The notes under the pieces: model-generated
Told to the model about the DNA's origin: nothing
The model's database searches: none
Seen by the model: only the letters and a program-made list of their open reading frames with translations
Shown here: positions 1-8,780 of the stretch, in pieces
Numbering within the stretch: the first letter of the stretch is position 1
Layout of the letters: each line of letters opens with the position of its first letter
Made by a program: the position numbers and the translations under genes
Source of the DNA: Methylobacter sp.
GTDB lineage: Bacteria > Pseudomonadota > Gammaproteobacteria > Methylococcales > Methylomonadaceae
NCBI GenBank assembly: GCA_004299305.1
Contig: SCPZ01000078.1
Coordinates: forward strand, 1 to 39,076
Length of the DNA stretch: 39,076 bases
Direction of reading: 5' to 3'

Positions 1-175
1 AGCGTATGCTAAAAATGATTAATGGAACACGGATGACACTGATTAAACGGATAATCACCGATTAAAAACCCAGAATATTTTGAAAAAAATCTGTGTAAAT
101 CCGTCCTATCCGTGTCGCCTAGAGGCGCCTACTTTTGGCATCCGTGTTCTATTTCTTTTTTCGCTGAATAGTTAC
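1..175. mobile_element. MITE-like element, copy A (left end cut by window)
   Basis: Near-identical to the element at 31064-31272 but lacking its first 10 bases, which lie outside the window. The right end reads CGCTGAATAGTTAC (162-175), matching the 14-base terminal inverted repeat of the other copy. Inside are two arms of an ATCCGTGT palindrome. The right arm carries a 23-base insert (116-138); the left arm (about 25-50) does not, whereas both arms of the 31 kb copy do. The reading frame at 80-277 runs through the element and is not considered a gene. Confidence 0.75.
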
Positions 176-253
176 AAAAGTTCTTTGGTTTGTAGCATCA
201 TTTTGCATAAAAGAAAATCAAAAAAAACGATCATTATTAAAGATATAGCGGCC

Positions 254-574
254 TTATTTGCGAAGCTCTTTCAATAGGGCTTCACTAGCGGCGTCGCGGG
301 CTGAAATATGATTTTGCAGTTTATTATTATCTGCTGCTGAAAGCGTCCCAGTATTATTTTCTTGGCTGAGTTTGACCTGAAAGTCATGCCATTGCTTATA
401 AGTGTTAAAAAATTCTTCGAGTTTTTCTGAGACCGCTTGATTTTCGGCCTTGATTTGCTTGACAAGTGCGTAGTAAGACTGTTGTTCCCATTTTTGCAGC
501 TTCAGTTCCTTGGCGACATTTCGAATAACTCCGCTAATAAAATTCTTCAAGTCGTTTTCTGACAAACAAAGCAT
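254..574 (-). CDS. hypothetical small helical protein (106 aa)
   Basis: I do not recognise this protein. It is short, charged, rich in Gln, Lys, Glu and Asn, without Cys, signal peptide or membrane segment, and likely mostly helical. The reading is supported by a clear ribosome site (AGGAG, about 7 bases before the ATG) and by a plausible promoter at 610-638. It is transcribed in the same direction as the ABC-exporter operon, 117 bases beyond the end of its last gene, and probably has its own transcript. No function can be assigned. Confidence 0.6.
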   Translation of the reverse strand: MLCLSENDLKNFISGVIRNVAKELKLQKWEQQSYYALVKQIKAENQAVSEKLEEFFNTYKQWHDFQVKLSQENNTGTLSAADNNKLQNHISARDAASEALLKELRK

Positions 575-609
575 CGTGATCTCCTAATTTAATAATTCTA
601 TGGCTATAT

Positions 610-638
610 TTTATAGGATGGATCCTACCAAACACCAA
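610..638 (-). promoter_or_regulatory. putative sigma-70 promoter of the 106-aa gene
   Basis: On the minus strand TTGGTG is followed, after 17 bases, by TATAAA, about 35 bases upstream of the start codon. The -10 is good, the -35 weak. Confidence 0.4.
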
Positions 639-691
639 TAAAACCTCACACACCGGCTTTTCTTAATAGGAGGGAAGAAATGTTTTGCAGC

Positions 692-2059
692 CTAACGCTG
701 CTTACGTTTACGCCAGATGTAAAAGCCTGCCCCCATTAACAATAAGGGTATGACCACCAAAAAACCAAAACCGATAGTGGCGACGCTGATCAGGCTTAAT
801 TGCAGGCTTTTATCTGTTGCTATTTTGGCTGGGATGTCGATAAACCGGTCATCATGAATCAACCAGTTGATCATTCTCAAGCCCATGTCCAGGTTGCCGA
901 CATTGCCGATATAGGCGTTGGATAGAAAATCGCCGTCACCGACAACGACGATGCGTTGTTCGGCGAACTTGTCCTGCCCTACTCCTGCGCTTGCCAAAGG
1001 GCGAGTCAATGCATAGGCAAAGGTAAGCGGCCCCTGCTTTTCATCGCCATCGGCATCGAAAAGAATTTTTCCGGCTACGGGACCGGTTTCTGTCCATGAC
1101 TGTAATGCGCTGTTAAGAAGTTCAATGGGACGAAAATCCGTTTCTTCGCTGATTTCCAGCCCGGCGGTAACAGGGTAAACGGTTATGGTCTGGAAGCCTT
1201 TAGTAATGGGATGGGCAATATAGTCGCTGCCAAGTACGAAGCTGGGATCGTTAATGCCGTATAGCTTGGAACGACTGTCTACAATAGTTCCGGGTAGCTG
1301 GCGCAGACCCAGGAGCTGCTGCAATGCATCCAAGTGGCGGTTGCCCGGATCGGTTAACAGCAGCAGGTTGCCGCCTTGCTGGATATAGCGTTTGACCAGT
1401 TCAATTTCACCGGCTAGTAACGGCACCGCTGGGGCTGTGATCACCAGCAAGGCGGAGTTGCCTGGAATGTCCGCCATGGTCGCCAGATTAATCGATTGAG
1501 CCTTGATTTTACGGCGATCCAGTTCCTTGCCGAATTGGCCTAAATCGAAATTGGCGATGCCGTCAGGGGCGCGTTCGCCATGACCGACCAGGAAGGTGAG
1601 CCAGCGTTCATCGGCGTTAGCCAATTGCAGCAGCGCATTAGTCAGGGACGATTCGTCGATAAAGTTCAGTTTTTCAGTGCGCCCCTGATATTCGACAATA
1701 ACGGCGCCTGTTGCATCTATATTCAGTTCGCGGGTTTTTTCCGGTTGCGAGGCGGGATCTATGAAGGTCAGGGCCAGATCGGCTTTATGGCGTTTATAAC
1801 GGTCTACCAATTGCGCAATCTGGCTTCTTATTGCTTGGTCTTTTTTTATATAGGCAGTGAGCTGTATTTTATCAGGCAGCGATTCCAGCAATTTTTTCGA
1901 TGCTTGGGACAGGCTGTTGCCGTTATTGCCGGTTATGTCGGTTTCTACGCGATAACGAGTGCTTAACCAAGCCAAAGTGCCGATCATGCACAATAAAGCC
2001 AGGGTGATCAGTCCGTTTTTTAAGCGAATTTGCTGGTGTTTATGGGGCGATATTTTCAT
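692..2059 (-). CDS. GldG-family ABC transporter auxiliary protein
   Basis: 455 aa. One N-terminal membrane anchor (about residues 16-34), a large extracytoplasmic domain of the ABC-transporter auxiliary/GldG type (about 45-415), and a C-terminal membrane helix (about 425-448) ending in a basic tail (WRKRKQR). Such proteins accompany an ABC-2 permease and an ATPase, as in gliding-motility GldAFG and related exporters in many non-gliding bacteria; the substrate is unknown. The gene overlaps the permease gene by four bases (ATGA), so the two are translationally coupled. It closes the five-gene minus-strand operon that begins with the EAL-HDOD gene. Family assignment is confident; a gliding role is not implied. 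Confidence 0.85.
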   Translation of the reverse strand: MKISPHKHQQIRLKNGLITLALLCMIGTLAWLSTRYRVETDITGNNGNSLSQASKKLLESLPDKIQLTAYIKKDQAIRSQIAQLVDRYKRHKADLALTFIDPASQPEKTRELNIDATGAVIVEYQGRTEKLNFIDESSLTNALLQLANADERWLTFLVGHGERAPDGIANFDLGQFGKELDRRKIKAQSINLATMADIPGNSALLVITAPAVPLLAGEIELVKRYIQQGGNLLLLTDPGNRHLDALQQLLGLRQLPGTIVDSRSKLYGINDPSFVLGSDYIAHPITKGFQTITVYPVTAGLEISEETDFRPIELLNSALQSWTETGPVAGKILFDADGDEKQGPLTFAYALTRPLASAGVGQDKFAEQRIVVVGDGDFLSNAYIGNVGNLDMGLRMINWLIHDDRFIDIPAKIATDKSLQLSLISVATIGFGFLVVIPLLLMGAGFYIWRKRKQR

Positions 2060-2808
2060 TTTTGCAACCGATCGTTATCCAGGCTGCGGATGCTGAGCGC
2101 GATAAAGGTAGAAATAAACAGCAAAAAATAACCGACATCGACGGAGCTGATCAGGCCGCTTTGAATGTTCTGAAAATGCCTGAGAATCGACAGGTATGCA
2201 AACAGTTCGCTACCTTGATCATTCATGCCGACCGACCAGTCTAAAATCCACAACAGCAGTAAAATGCCAAAGGCGCCCATTGCAGCAACAGTAGGATGTC
2301 CGGCGATACAAGACATAAACAGGCCGGTCGCGGTAAAAGCGGTAACCAGCAGCAGTAGCCCCAAGATGTTGGCAAATAATTTACCGAAATCCAATTCGCC
2401 GCCGCACAATAAAGATAAGGGCATCAGGGTGATCAGCATAATGATCAGCAACATCAATCCGAGTGTGCCTAAATATTTGCCGAGAATAATGTCGGTATTG
2501 GAAATCGGAGCGGACAGCAGCAAAGACAAGGTTTTATTGCGCCGCTCTTCGCAGATCAAGCGCATGGTTAATAAGGGTGTGACCAATAAGAGAATAATGC
2601 CCGCGTTGCCGAATAAAGGCGGCACGATAATATCGGTCAAACCGGGCGCGCTTTCAATTGACGCCAGTTTGGGTTGAAGCGAGGTGAAGGCTTCAACTTG
2701 GGTTAAAAACAAGAACGCCAGGATGAATTGCAGGATGGCTAAAATAGTCCAGGCCATCGGCGATAAAAACAGGGATCTGAATTCGCGGGAGGCGATTGTT
2801 AGAATCAT
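2056..2808 (-). CDS. ABC-2 type transporter permease (GldF-like)
   Basis: 250 aa with about six hydrophobic segments and the usual ABC-2 layout: first helix near residues 18-37, a long periplasmic loop, then the conserved ...RLICEERRNKTLSLLLSAP cytoplasmic segment (about 83-101). It would form the membrane channel for the ATPase at 3357-4286 and pair with the GldG-like protein encoded downstream. Its ATG lies one base from the left end of the GxxExxY element, and no ribosome site is visible before it because that sequence is now element DNA. The original gap to the ATPase stop codon was probably about two bases. Expression may therefore depend on read-through across the element or on reduced coupling. 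Confidence 0.88.
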   Translation of the reverse strand: MILTIASREFRSLFLSPMAWTILAILQFILAFLFLTQVEAFTSLQPKLASIESAPGLTDIIVPPLFGNAGIILLLVTPLLTMRLICEERRNKTLSLLLSAPISNTDIILGKYLGTLGLMLLIIMLITLMPLSLLCGGELDFGKLFANILGLLLLVTAFTATGLFMSCIAGHPTVAAMGAFGILLLLWILDWSVGMNDQGSELFAYLSILRHFQNIQSGLISSVDVGYFLLFISTFIALSIRSLDNDRLQK

Positions 2809-2809
2809 G

Positions 2810-3352
2810 GTAGCTACTCAATAGATGCTAATTTTAATAAATAGAACACGGATGCCAAAAGTAGGCGCCTCTAGGCGACACTGAATTAGACGGATTTAAA
2901 CAGATTTTTTGATTTTCTTTTTATCATTCGTAAACAGTTTTCTTTTGAACTGTGGCTTTTTACCGAAATTCAAAAGTAGGCCAACCTCTATTTCTGTTGC
3001 TTTGAGATAATTGATCAACTGTAATTCGTGCTCTTCCGCTAATGATTCTGATGCCTTCAATTCAATAATTACACAGTCATTTACAATTAAATCTGCAAAA
3101 TATTCACCAATAATTTGCCCGTTATAATGCACCTTTATTTGTTTTTGTTTTTCGCAACATAAATCCACTGCAATTAACTCAAGAAACAAGGCATTCTGAT
3201 AAACTTTCTCTAAAAAGCCGGAGCCAAGTTCGTTATACACCTTATAAAATGCATTAATAATTTGATCTGTAATGTCTTTATGAAGCAGTTCCATTTTATC
3301 CGTGTTTATCAGTCAAATCCGTGTCATCCGTGTTCTATTTTTGAACTGCTTT
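2810..3352 (-). mobile_element. GxxExxY-gene-carrying repeat element
   Basis: Left arm 2842-2905 and right arm about 3293-3345 are inverted copies of the ATCCGTGT-type repeat seen elsewhere in the window. The left end GTAGCTACTCA matches the terminal repeat of the MITEs (GTAACTACTCA at 23697). A 23-base unit is inserted in the left arm at 2855-2877 and is absent from the right arm. The flanks share the direct repeat ATGGT (2807-2811 and 3353-3357). Removing the element would bring the ATPase stop and permease start to about two bases apart. The right terminus is eroded and its exact base uncertain. Confidence 0.7.
2896..3294 (-). CDS. GxxExxY family protein (PD-(D/E)XK nuclease superfamily)
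   Basis: 132 aa, typical length for the family. The name-giving motif is GFLEKVY (residues 26-32). Candidate nuclease core residues are E29, D68 (in EYFADLI), and E78/K80 in IIELKA, followed by the conserved HELQLINYLKAT segment (89-100). This pattern fits the PD-(D/E)XK fold; the activity of the family is not established to my knowledge. The gene fills the space between two inverted repeat arms: the start codon follows the arm sequence CACGGATAAA, whose GGAT may act as ribosome site, and the stop codon lies within the other arm (CGGATTTAAA on the plus strand). This suggests gene and arms are one unit. Codons are more AT-rich than in the flanking ABC genes. Confidence 0.85.
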   Translation of the reverse strand: MELLHKDITDQIINAFYKVYNELGSGFLEKVYQNALFLELIAVDLCCEKQKQIKVHYNGQIIGEYFADLIVNDCVIIELKASESLAEEHELQLINYLKATEIEVGLLLNFGKKPQFKRKLFTNDKKKIKKSV

Positions 3353-3356
3353 ATGG

Positions 3357-4286
3357 TCATAACTCGCGATGCTCTTTAGTTAGGCTGATAAAAATATCTT
3401 CCATAGATCTTTTTACCGGGGTCAGTTCCTGTAGCCCCCAGCCGGCGGCAATGATCTGTTCGGCAATTTGTTCGGCAGGATTGGCGGTTACGCTGTGGTG
3501 AATTTTGATCCGGTTTTCTGAAATATTTTCGATGGAACTGACGCCGGGAATAGTCAACAAGCTATTGATATCCAGCGCTAGCCGGGTGGCGATTTGCAGG
3601 GTGCCGGTATCCATTTGCCGGTTGAGTCCGGCTATGGTTTCATTCAGGATCAGCTGTCCGCGATCAATGATTTGCACATGCGAGCAGGATTCCTGTACTT
3701 CGGTGAGTATATGGGTGGACAAGATGACGCTGTGATCCTGGCCCAACTCCCGTATTAAGGCACGGATTTCCCGAATTTGAATAGGATCCAGGCCGACAGT
3801 CGGCTCATCAAGAACGATAACTTCAGGATTGTGCAAGATAGCTTGGGCAATGCCGACTCGCTGTTGAAAGCCTTTGGACAGGTTGGCGATCAGCCGGTCG
3901 GCAACATCCATTAAACCGCAACGCTGTTGGGCCCGATTGATCGCAGCAGTGACGGAACTTTTAGCAATGCCGTGCAGTCCGGCGCAATAAAGCAGGAATT
4001 CCTGCACAGTTAACTCTTTATAGAGCGGCGGCGTATCGGGTAAATAGCCTAGGTTTAGTTTGGCGGCTTTGGGTTGATCCAATAGATCAAAACCATTGAT
4101 TTTAATTTGCCCGGCGCTGGGTGCAAGATTACCGCACAGCATCTGCATGGTGGTGGTTTTACCCGCGCCGTTGGCACCTAAAAAACCCAGCACCTCGCCT
4201 TTGGCTACGGTAAAACTGACATCGTTAACAGCGCAATGTTTACCGTAATAACGAGTCAGGCGTTCGGCTTCGATGAGAGCGGTCAT
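3357..4286 (-). CDS. ABC transporter ATP-binding protein (GldA-like)
   Basis: 309 aa. The nucleotide-binding domain covers about residues 5-225: Walker A GANGAGKT (37-44), signature LSKGFQQR (136-143), Walker B VIVLDEP (156-162), then the H-loop in STHIL. The C-terminal 80 residues form the extra domain usual in ABC-2 exporter ATPases. It energises the permease at 2056-2808. It starts 8 bases after the hflD stop, so it belongs to the same transcript; the downstream permease is now separated by the GxxExxY element. Substrate unknown. Confidence 0.9.
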   Translation of the reverse strand: MTALIEAERLTRYYGKHCAVNDVSFTVAKGEVLGFLGANGAGKTTTMQMLCGNLAPSAGQIKINGFDLLDQPKAAKLNLGYLPDTPPLYKELTVQEFLLYCAGLHGIAKSSVTAAINRAQQRCGLMDVADRLIANLSKGFQQRVGIAQAILHNPEVIVLDEPTVGLDPIQIREIRALIRELGQDHSVILSTHILTEVQESCSHVQIIDRGQLILNETIAGLNRQMDTGTLQIATRLALDINSLLTIPGVSSIENISENRIKIHHSVTANPAEQIAEQIIAAGWGLQELTPVKRSMEDIFISLTKEHREL

Positions 4287-4294
4287 GCCTGAGG

Positions 4295-4918
4295 CTAAAG
4301 TTGTTGCAGCAGGATTTGTAATTCAGCCTGGATTTTTTTGCGGTAAAACAGAAACTTCCAACGGGTGCCGCCGCAGTGTCGCCAAAGAATAGCGGCGCGT
4401 ATTCCGGCCAGCAGGCAGGCGCGTATCTTATTAACGATGTCAGGCCTGGATAAATATTCTTGTTCGCCATTGACCATGATTCTCGGTTGCAGGGTGCTGA
4501 TCGTGGTGTGATAAACATCCCCCAGATTCGCCAATACATTTTCATGGAGCAGGCCGAAATGTTCCGACTGTGCCCGGGCGCGCTCAATTCCGGTAAAAAT
4601 GTTTTTAAGCATGGCCGGTTGCTTGCCGAGTTGATTCTCCAGAAAAACCAGAGAGGCGGCATAGCGCGCCTGTTCGGGATTGGCAATTTTGAGGCCGGTC
4701 ATTTGATCGTTAAGCTGCTCAAGCCCCATTTTAAGGCCTGATAATCCACCGTAGACATTTGCTACACCATGCTCATCGCTAACAAAAAGACTGGCTATGC
4801 TGGCCTCAAGCGTGTTTGAATCGGCAGTTCCGATCGTTGCCAGTTGTTGCACCAGCGCCGCTGACTGAGCAATGCCGGCAAGAGCGATAGTCTGGTTAGT
4901 GATTGTATTTAATGGCAT
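4295..4918 (-). CDS. hflD: high-frequency lysogenization protein HflD homologue
   Basis: 207 aa, normal for the family. It contains the conserved N-terminal QTIALAGIAQSAALVQQLA and the middle LVFLENQL...LKNIFTGIERARAQ segment typical of HflD, a peripheral inner-membrane protein that in E. coli affects lambda CII stability. In enterobacteria hflD sits between mnmA and purB; here it lies between an EAL-HDOD gene (2-base gap) and an ABC ATPase gene (8-base gap), so its usual neighbours are absent. Identification rests on remembered family sequence features and is fairly sure. Confidence 0.82.
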   Translation of the reverse strand: MPLNTITNQTIALAGIAQSAALVQQLATIGTADSNTLEASIASLFVSDEHGVANVYGGLSGLKMGLEQLNDQMTGLKIANPEQARYAASLVFLENQLGKQPAMLKNIFTGIERARAQSEHFGLLHENVLANLGDVYHTTISTLQPRIMVNGEQEYLSRPDIVNKIRACLLAGIRAAILWRHCGGTRWKFLFYRKKIQAELQILLQQL

Positions 4919-4920
4919 AG

Positions 4921-6120
4921 TTATTTTATAGTGCCCATGACGTCTTTCGCCCAGTTTATACTGTGGATATAGGTGTCGCCAATGACGGATTGGTCAATAT
5001 CCTTAAAGGCTATTGCTGAAATATCCCAATGTTCATAACTAATAACACATCTAAGCGCTTCACCGCCCAGGCCTTTTTTGTCTAAGATGGCGGCAACAAT
5101 ATCATCGGCCAAGGGCAGTTGGCTGAGCGCTTCATCCAAGCTCACATCCAGCAAGCTATCCAGGTTGGATAAAATGCCGATTAGGAAAAAGTTATCTGAT
5201 TTATCGCCGCTCAGGCTAGCCAATTCTTCACACATTTTGCCGCGGATTAATGCATTTTGCATGACCGCTTCCGGCTTGTTCGACAAGGAAGCCAACGTCA
5301 ATATATTTATCCACCGTTTTATTTCTTTTAGGCCCAAATAGGAAATAGCATGGTTAATGGACGAGACTTTATTGGGTAAGGCGAAAAATGCCGAATTTAT
5401 ATAGTGCAGCAGCTTATAGCTGAGCCCTACATCCAGGGATATTATTTTGCTCAGGTCTTCAAACTCAACATCCGGGTTGTTGATGGTGTTTAATAATTGA
5501 ATGGCTGCCGTTTGATTGACGCTTATGCGCTTGCCGGAAACTATATTGGGTTTGTTGAAAAAGAACCCTTGAAAGTAATCACAGCCTAAATCGACGAGAT
5601 ATTGGTACTCGGCGTAGGTTTCTACTTTTTCTGCGAGCAGTTGTACGTTGTAGGGTTTGAGCCGTTCAATCAGCTCTCGTGTTTTGGACTCGCCCATTTC
5701 CAAAACATCCAATTTGATAATGTCGGCAAATTCCACTAGCGGCGTCCAGTCCTCAGTAAAGACAAAATCATCCAAGGCAATGATATAGCCTAGTTTTGAC
5801 AGTTCTTTTAAGTTGGCGACGATTCTTGAGTCAATTTCAACATTTTCAAGGACTTCAATAACAATCCGGTCTTTAGGGAGGTGTAAAGGCGTTTTGTCGA
5901 GAATATTTTGTGTCGTGAAATTAACAAAGGCTTTGTGAGGCCCTACTATGTTGTTAAGTCCAAGCTCTAAAATGGTATCGGTAATGACTTGATTAGTTGC
6001 TTGTGTAGCATCGTCTTTCTGGCTCAGGTCAAAATCATTGCCTCTAAAAAGGAGCTCATAGGCGTAAATATTCAGCTTTTGATCAAAAATCTGCTGCCGT
6101 CCGATTATAATGTCTGCCAT
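4921..6120 (-). CDS. EAL-HDOD signalling protein (YuxH type, degenerate EAL)
   Basis: 399 aa from the chosen start, MADIIIGRQQIFDQ, the conserved beginning of this family; an in-frame ATG at 6183 would add 21 residues without family similarity or ribosome site. The N-terminal EAL-like domain (about 1-200) reads YELLFRG where active enzymes have EA/VLLR, LDDF without the usual GTGYSS, and AEKVET instead of AEGVET, so c-di-GMP hydrolysis is unlikely; binding remains possible. The C-terminal HDOD domain (about 200-390) is of the output type found in such proteins. First gene of an operon continuing into hflD and the ABC exporter. Known relatives act in c-di-GMP-linked regulation. Confidence 0.85.
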   Translation of the reverse strand: MADIIIGRQQIFDQKLNIYAYELLFRGNDFDLSQKDDATQATNQVITDTILELGLNNIVGPHKAFVNFTTQNILDKTPLHLPKDRIVIEVLENVEIDSRIVANLKELSKLGYIIALDDFVFTEDWTPLVEFADIIKLDVLEMGESKTRELIERLKPYNVQLLAEKVETYAEYQYLVDLGCDYFQGFFFNKPNIVSGKRISVNQTAAIQLLNTINNPDVEFEDLSKIISLDVGLSYKLLHYINSAFFALPNKVSSINHAISYLGLKEIKRWINILTLASLSNKPEAVMQNALIRGKMCEELASLSGDKSDNFFLIGILSNLDSLLDVSLDEALSQLPLADDIVAAILDKKGLGGEALRCVISYEHWDISAIAFKDIDQSVIGDTYIHSINWAKDVMGTIK

Positions 6121-6247
6121 TTTAATTACTTGAGATGTTAAATTTAAATATTTATAGGCTGGGTTTGTGCCGCTTAAACCCATATATGATCGAATTTATA
6201 CCATGATTATCGGCTATCAGTCGAGTATGATATAGGTATTACTGTAA

Positions 6248-6271
6248 AGGGGCATTGTAATTAATACCCCT
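6248..6271. promoter_or_regulatory. inverted repeat upstream of the copper genes, possible operator
   Basis: Arms AGGGGCATT and AATACCCCT (eight of nine positions paired) flank a six-base centre, 21 bases before the chaperone start codon. It does not resemble the CueR/MerR-type sites I know. A role as repressor site for the copper operon is inference. Confidence 0.4.
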
Positions 6272-6292
6272 ACCAACCTTAAAGGAGCTGAA

Positions 6293-6508
6293 ATGATTGA
6301 ATCTGTATCGTTAACCGTTACCGGTATGAAATGTGGCGGTTGTGAGGCCAATGTAACAAGTAAATTGAACGCTATCGACGGTGTGGTGTCGGCTAAGGCA
6401 TCAAATAAAGACAATCAAGTCGATGTTGAATTCGATACCGAGAAAACCAGCCTGGATGCTATTGCCGATATTATCCACGATGCGGGTTTTACCGTAGAGA
6501 CATCGTAA
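6293..6508 (+). CDS. copZ: heavy-metal-associated (HMA) copper chaperone, CopZ-like
   Basis: 71 aa single HMA domain. The metal site is GMKCGGC (residues 11-17, Cys14 and Cys17) between the first strand and first helix, the normal position. Such proteins bind Cu(I) in the cytoplasm and deliver it to a P1B-ATPase. It has a strong ribosome site (AAGGAG, 5 bases before the ATG) and is followed after 16 bases by copA, so the two form an operon. An inverted repeat at 6248-6271 may control both. Copper handling is central to methanotrophs, whose particulate methane monooxygenase needs copper; that relevance is inference. Confidence 0.9.
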   Translation: MIESVSLTVTGMKCGGCEANVTSKLNAIDGVVSAKASNKDNQVDVEFDTEKTSLDAIADIIHDAGFTVETS

Positions 6509-6524
6509 TACACAAGGTGATTTT

Positions 6525-8765
6525 ATGAATACAAAAACTGCCGACGAATTACGGCTATCCATTTTAGGTATGCGTTGCGCCGGATGCGTCAGCGCCGTTG
6601 AGGGCGCCTTGGCGGCTGTTGACGGAGTGACCGCTGTCAGTGTCAATTTTGCCGATCACTCCGCCGTAATTAAAGGCAGCGCCGATCCCGAGCTGTTAAA
6701 ACAGGCCGTTAAAGAAGCCGGTTTTGATGCGGCGATAATGGAGGGTTTTGAAGATCCTGCCGAACAGGAACAACAAGAATTGCAACGTTATCGCCAGCTG
6801 ATGAAAAAAGCGGCTGTCGCGGCAGTCTTTGGCTTGTCGTTGATGGCGGCCGAGCATTTTGGCTGGTTGCCGGAAATCGGTTCAACAACCGGCCTATGGG
6901 TATGGCCGGAAATCGCCCTAATCACTTTAACCATCCTGATTTATTCAGGCTGGCATTTTTACAGCGGCGCGTACAAGTCGTTAACGCTGGGACAAGCTAA
7001 CATGGACACCCTGATTGCCCTGGGTACCGGTTCGGCTTGGCTGTACTCCTGTATTGTTATCGATTATTACGGGACCCTGCCATCCTTGGCAAAACACGCC
7101 TATTTTGAAGCCGCCGTAATGATTTTGGCCTTTATTAACCTGGGTTCCGGTTTAGAAACACTGGCCCGAGGCAAAACCTCCAGCGCCATTCGTCAGCTGA
7201 TAGGCTTGCAGCCGCGCACCGCGCGCGTGATCAGGAACGGCGAGGAAATGGACATTGCCATCGAGCAAGTGGGTTTGGGCGAAACCTTAAGGGTAAGGCC
7301 CGGCGAGAAAATTGCTGTTGACGGCGTATTGCTGGAAGGACATTCCACGGTCGATGAATCCATGCTGACCGGCGAATCGTTACCGGTAGAAAAAACCGTG
7401 GGTGCGGAAGTCGTTGCCGGAACCATGAACCAGACCGGCAGTTTTTTATTTACCGCAACTCGTATCGGGCGAGATACCGCACTGGCGCAGATTATTAAAA
7501 GCGTCCGTCAGGCGCAAAGCAGCAAGCCTGAAATCGCCCGGTTGGCCGATAAGATTTCCAGCGTCTTTGTACCGGCTGTAGTCGCGTTTTCGGCGCTGAC
7601 TTTTTTAATTTGGTACGCTTTCGGGCCTGAACCTTCATTGGGTTACGCCTTTGTCACCTCAATGACAGTGCTGGTTATCGCTTGTCCCTGCGCCTTGGGT
7701 TTGGCGACGCCTATTTCGGTGATGGTGGCTGTGGGCAGAGCCGCCCAATCAGGCATCTTGATTCGCAAGGGTGAAGCCTTGCAAACAGCGGGAAAATTAA
7801 CCTGCTTGATACTCGATAAAACCGGCACGGTAACCGAAGGCAAACCGACGGTTTCAACGATTGAAACCATCGATGGCATTAGCGAAGACCAAGTGTTGCA
7901 ATGGGCGGCAAGCATTGAATCAGGCTCGGAACACCCGCTGGCTGCGGCCATTTTGTCGGCAGCGGAAGCCAAACAAATAAAACTGGAAAAAGTTAAACAA
8001 TTTACAGCCGTGGCAGGCCACGGGGTAATGGCGACCATTAACGAGCGCAGTGTGTTGTTCGGCAACAAGGCGCTGATGGACGAGCAAGGCGTCAGCTTCA
8101 CACACCATAATAATCGTCTGGAGCAACTGTCGGCTTTGGGGCAAACGCCGATGCTGCTTGCCGTAGACAATAAAATTGCCGGGATTATCGCTGTTTCCGA
8201 CCCGATTAAAAAGGATTCGGCCCACGCGGTGCAAGTATTGAGAGATCAAGGTGTACGCATCATCATGGTAACCGGCGACAATCAAATAACCGCTCACGCC
8301 ATTGCCGAACAAGCGGGTATTTCTGAAGTACGCGCACAGGTGTTACCTCAGGATAAAGCCTTGGTGGTTAAAGAGCTGCAACTGCTAGGCGAAATCGTCG
8401 GCATGGTCGGCGACGGCATTAACGATGCCCCTGCATTGGCCCAGGCTAATGTCGGCTTTGCGATCGGCACCGGAACCGATGTCGCTATTGAGAGCGCCGA
8501 TGTGGTTATCTTGCAAGGCTCCTTACTCAAAGTGCCTGAAGCCATTGAATTATCCAAAGCGACTGTCATCAATATCAAGCAAAACCTGATCGGCGCATTT
8601 TTTTATAACACCATCAGCATCCCGGTCGCGGCAGGTTTACTGTATCCGTTGTTCGGCGTTTTGCTAAACCCGATGATTGCTGGTGCGGCTATGGCAATGT
8701 CTTCTGTAACCGTGGTTACCAATGCCAACCGTTTGCGCTGGATGAAATTCGTTGAGCGCAAATAG
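6525..8765 (+). CDS. copA: copper-translocating P1B-type ATPase CopA
   Basis: 746 aa. One N-terminal HMA domain with GMRCAGC (15-21), then helices including an AEHFGW segment, an actuator domain with TGES, the membrane metal site CPC (387-389, in [13 protein letters not shown]), the phosphorylation site DKTGT (Asp431), an HP motif (SEHPLAAAI), and the hinge GDGIND (629-634). All catalytic signatures of a Cu(I) exporter are intact. It exports cytoplasmic copper to the periplasm. Only one N-terminal HMA domain is present, with the second supplied as the separate protein just upstream. The convergent gene at 8781 begins its stop only 15 bases downstream. Confidence 0.95.
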   Translation: MNTKTADELRLSILGMRCAGCVSAVEGALAAVDGVTAVSVNFADHSAVIKGSADPELLKQAVKEAGFDAAIMEGFEDPAEQEQQELQRYRQLMKKAAVAAVFGLSLMAAEHFGWLPEIGSTTGLWVWPEIALITLTILIYSGWHFYSGAYKSLTLGQANMDTLIALGTGSAWLYSCIVIDYYGTLPSLAKHAYFEAAVMILAFINLGSGLETLARGKTSSAIRQLIGLQPRTARVIRNGEEMDIAIEQVGLGETLRVRPGEKIAVDGVLLEGHSTVDESMLTGESLPVEKTVGAEVVAGTMNQTGSFLFTATRIGRDTALAQIIKSVRQAQSSKPEIARLADKISSVFVPAVVAFSALTFLIWYAFGPEPSLGYAFVTSMTVLVIACPCALGLATPISVMVAVGRAAQSGILIRKGEALQTAGKLTCLILDKTGTVTEGKPTVSTIETIDGISEDQVLQWAASIESGSEHPLAAAILSAAEAKQIKLEKVKQFTAVAGHGVMATINERSVLFGNKALMDEQGVSFTHHNNRLEQLSALGQTPMLLAVDNKIAGIIAVSDPIKKDSAHAVQVLRDQGVRIIMVTGDNQITAHAIAEQAGISEVRAQVLPQDKALVVKELQLLGEIVGMVGDGINDAPALAQANVGFAIGTGTDVAIESADVVILQGSLLKVPEAIELSKATVINIKQNLIGAFFYNTISIPVAAGLLYPLFGVLLNPMIAGAAMAMSSVTVVTNANRLRWMKFVERK

Positions 8766-8780
8766 TTTTAAGCGGACCGA

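Noticed and set aside
80-277. 65-codon frame on the plus strand
   Set aside because: It runs through the MITE copy A and has no ribosome site or protein-like pattern.
7643-8312. Long antisense frames within copA, and similar ones within the RND permease
   Set aside because: They are by-products of codon bias in clearly functional genes on the other strand.
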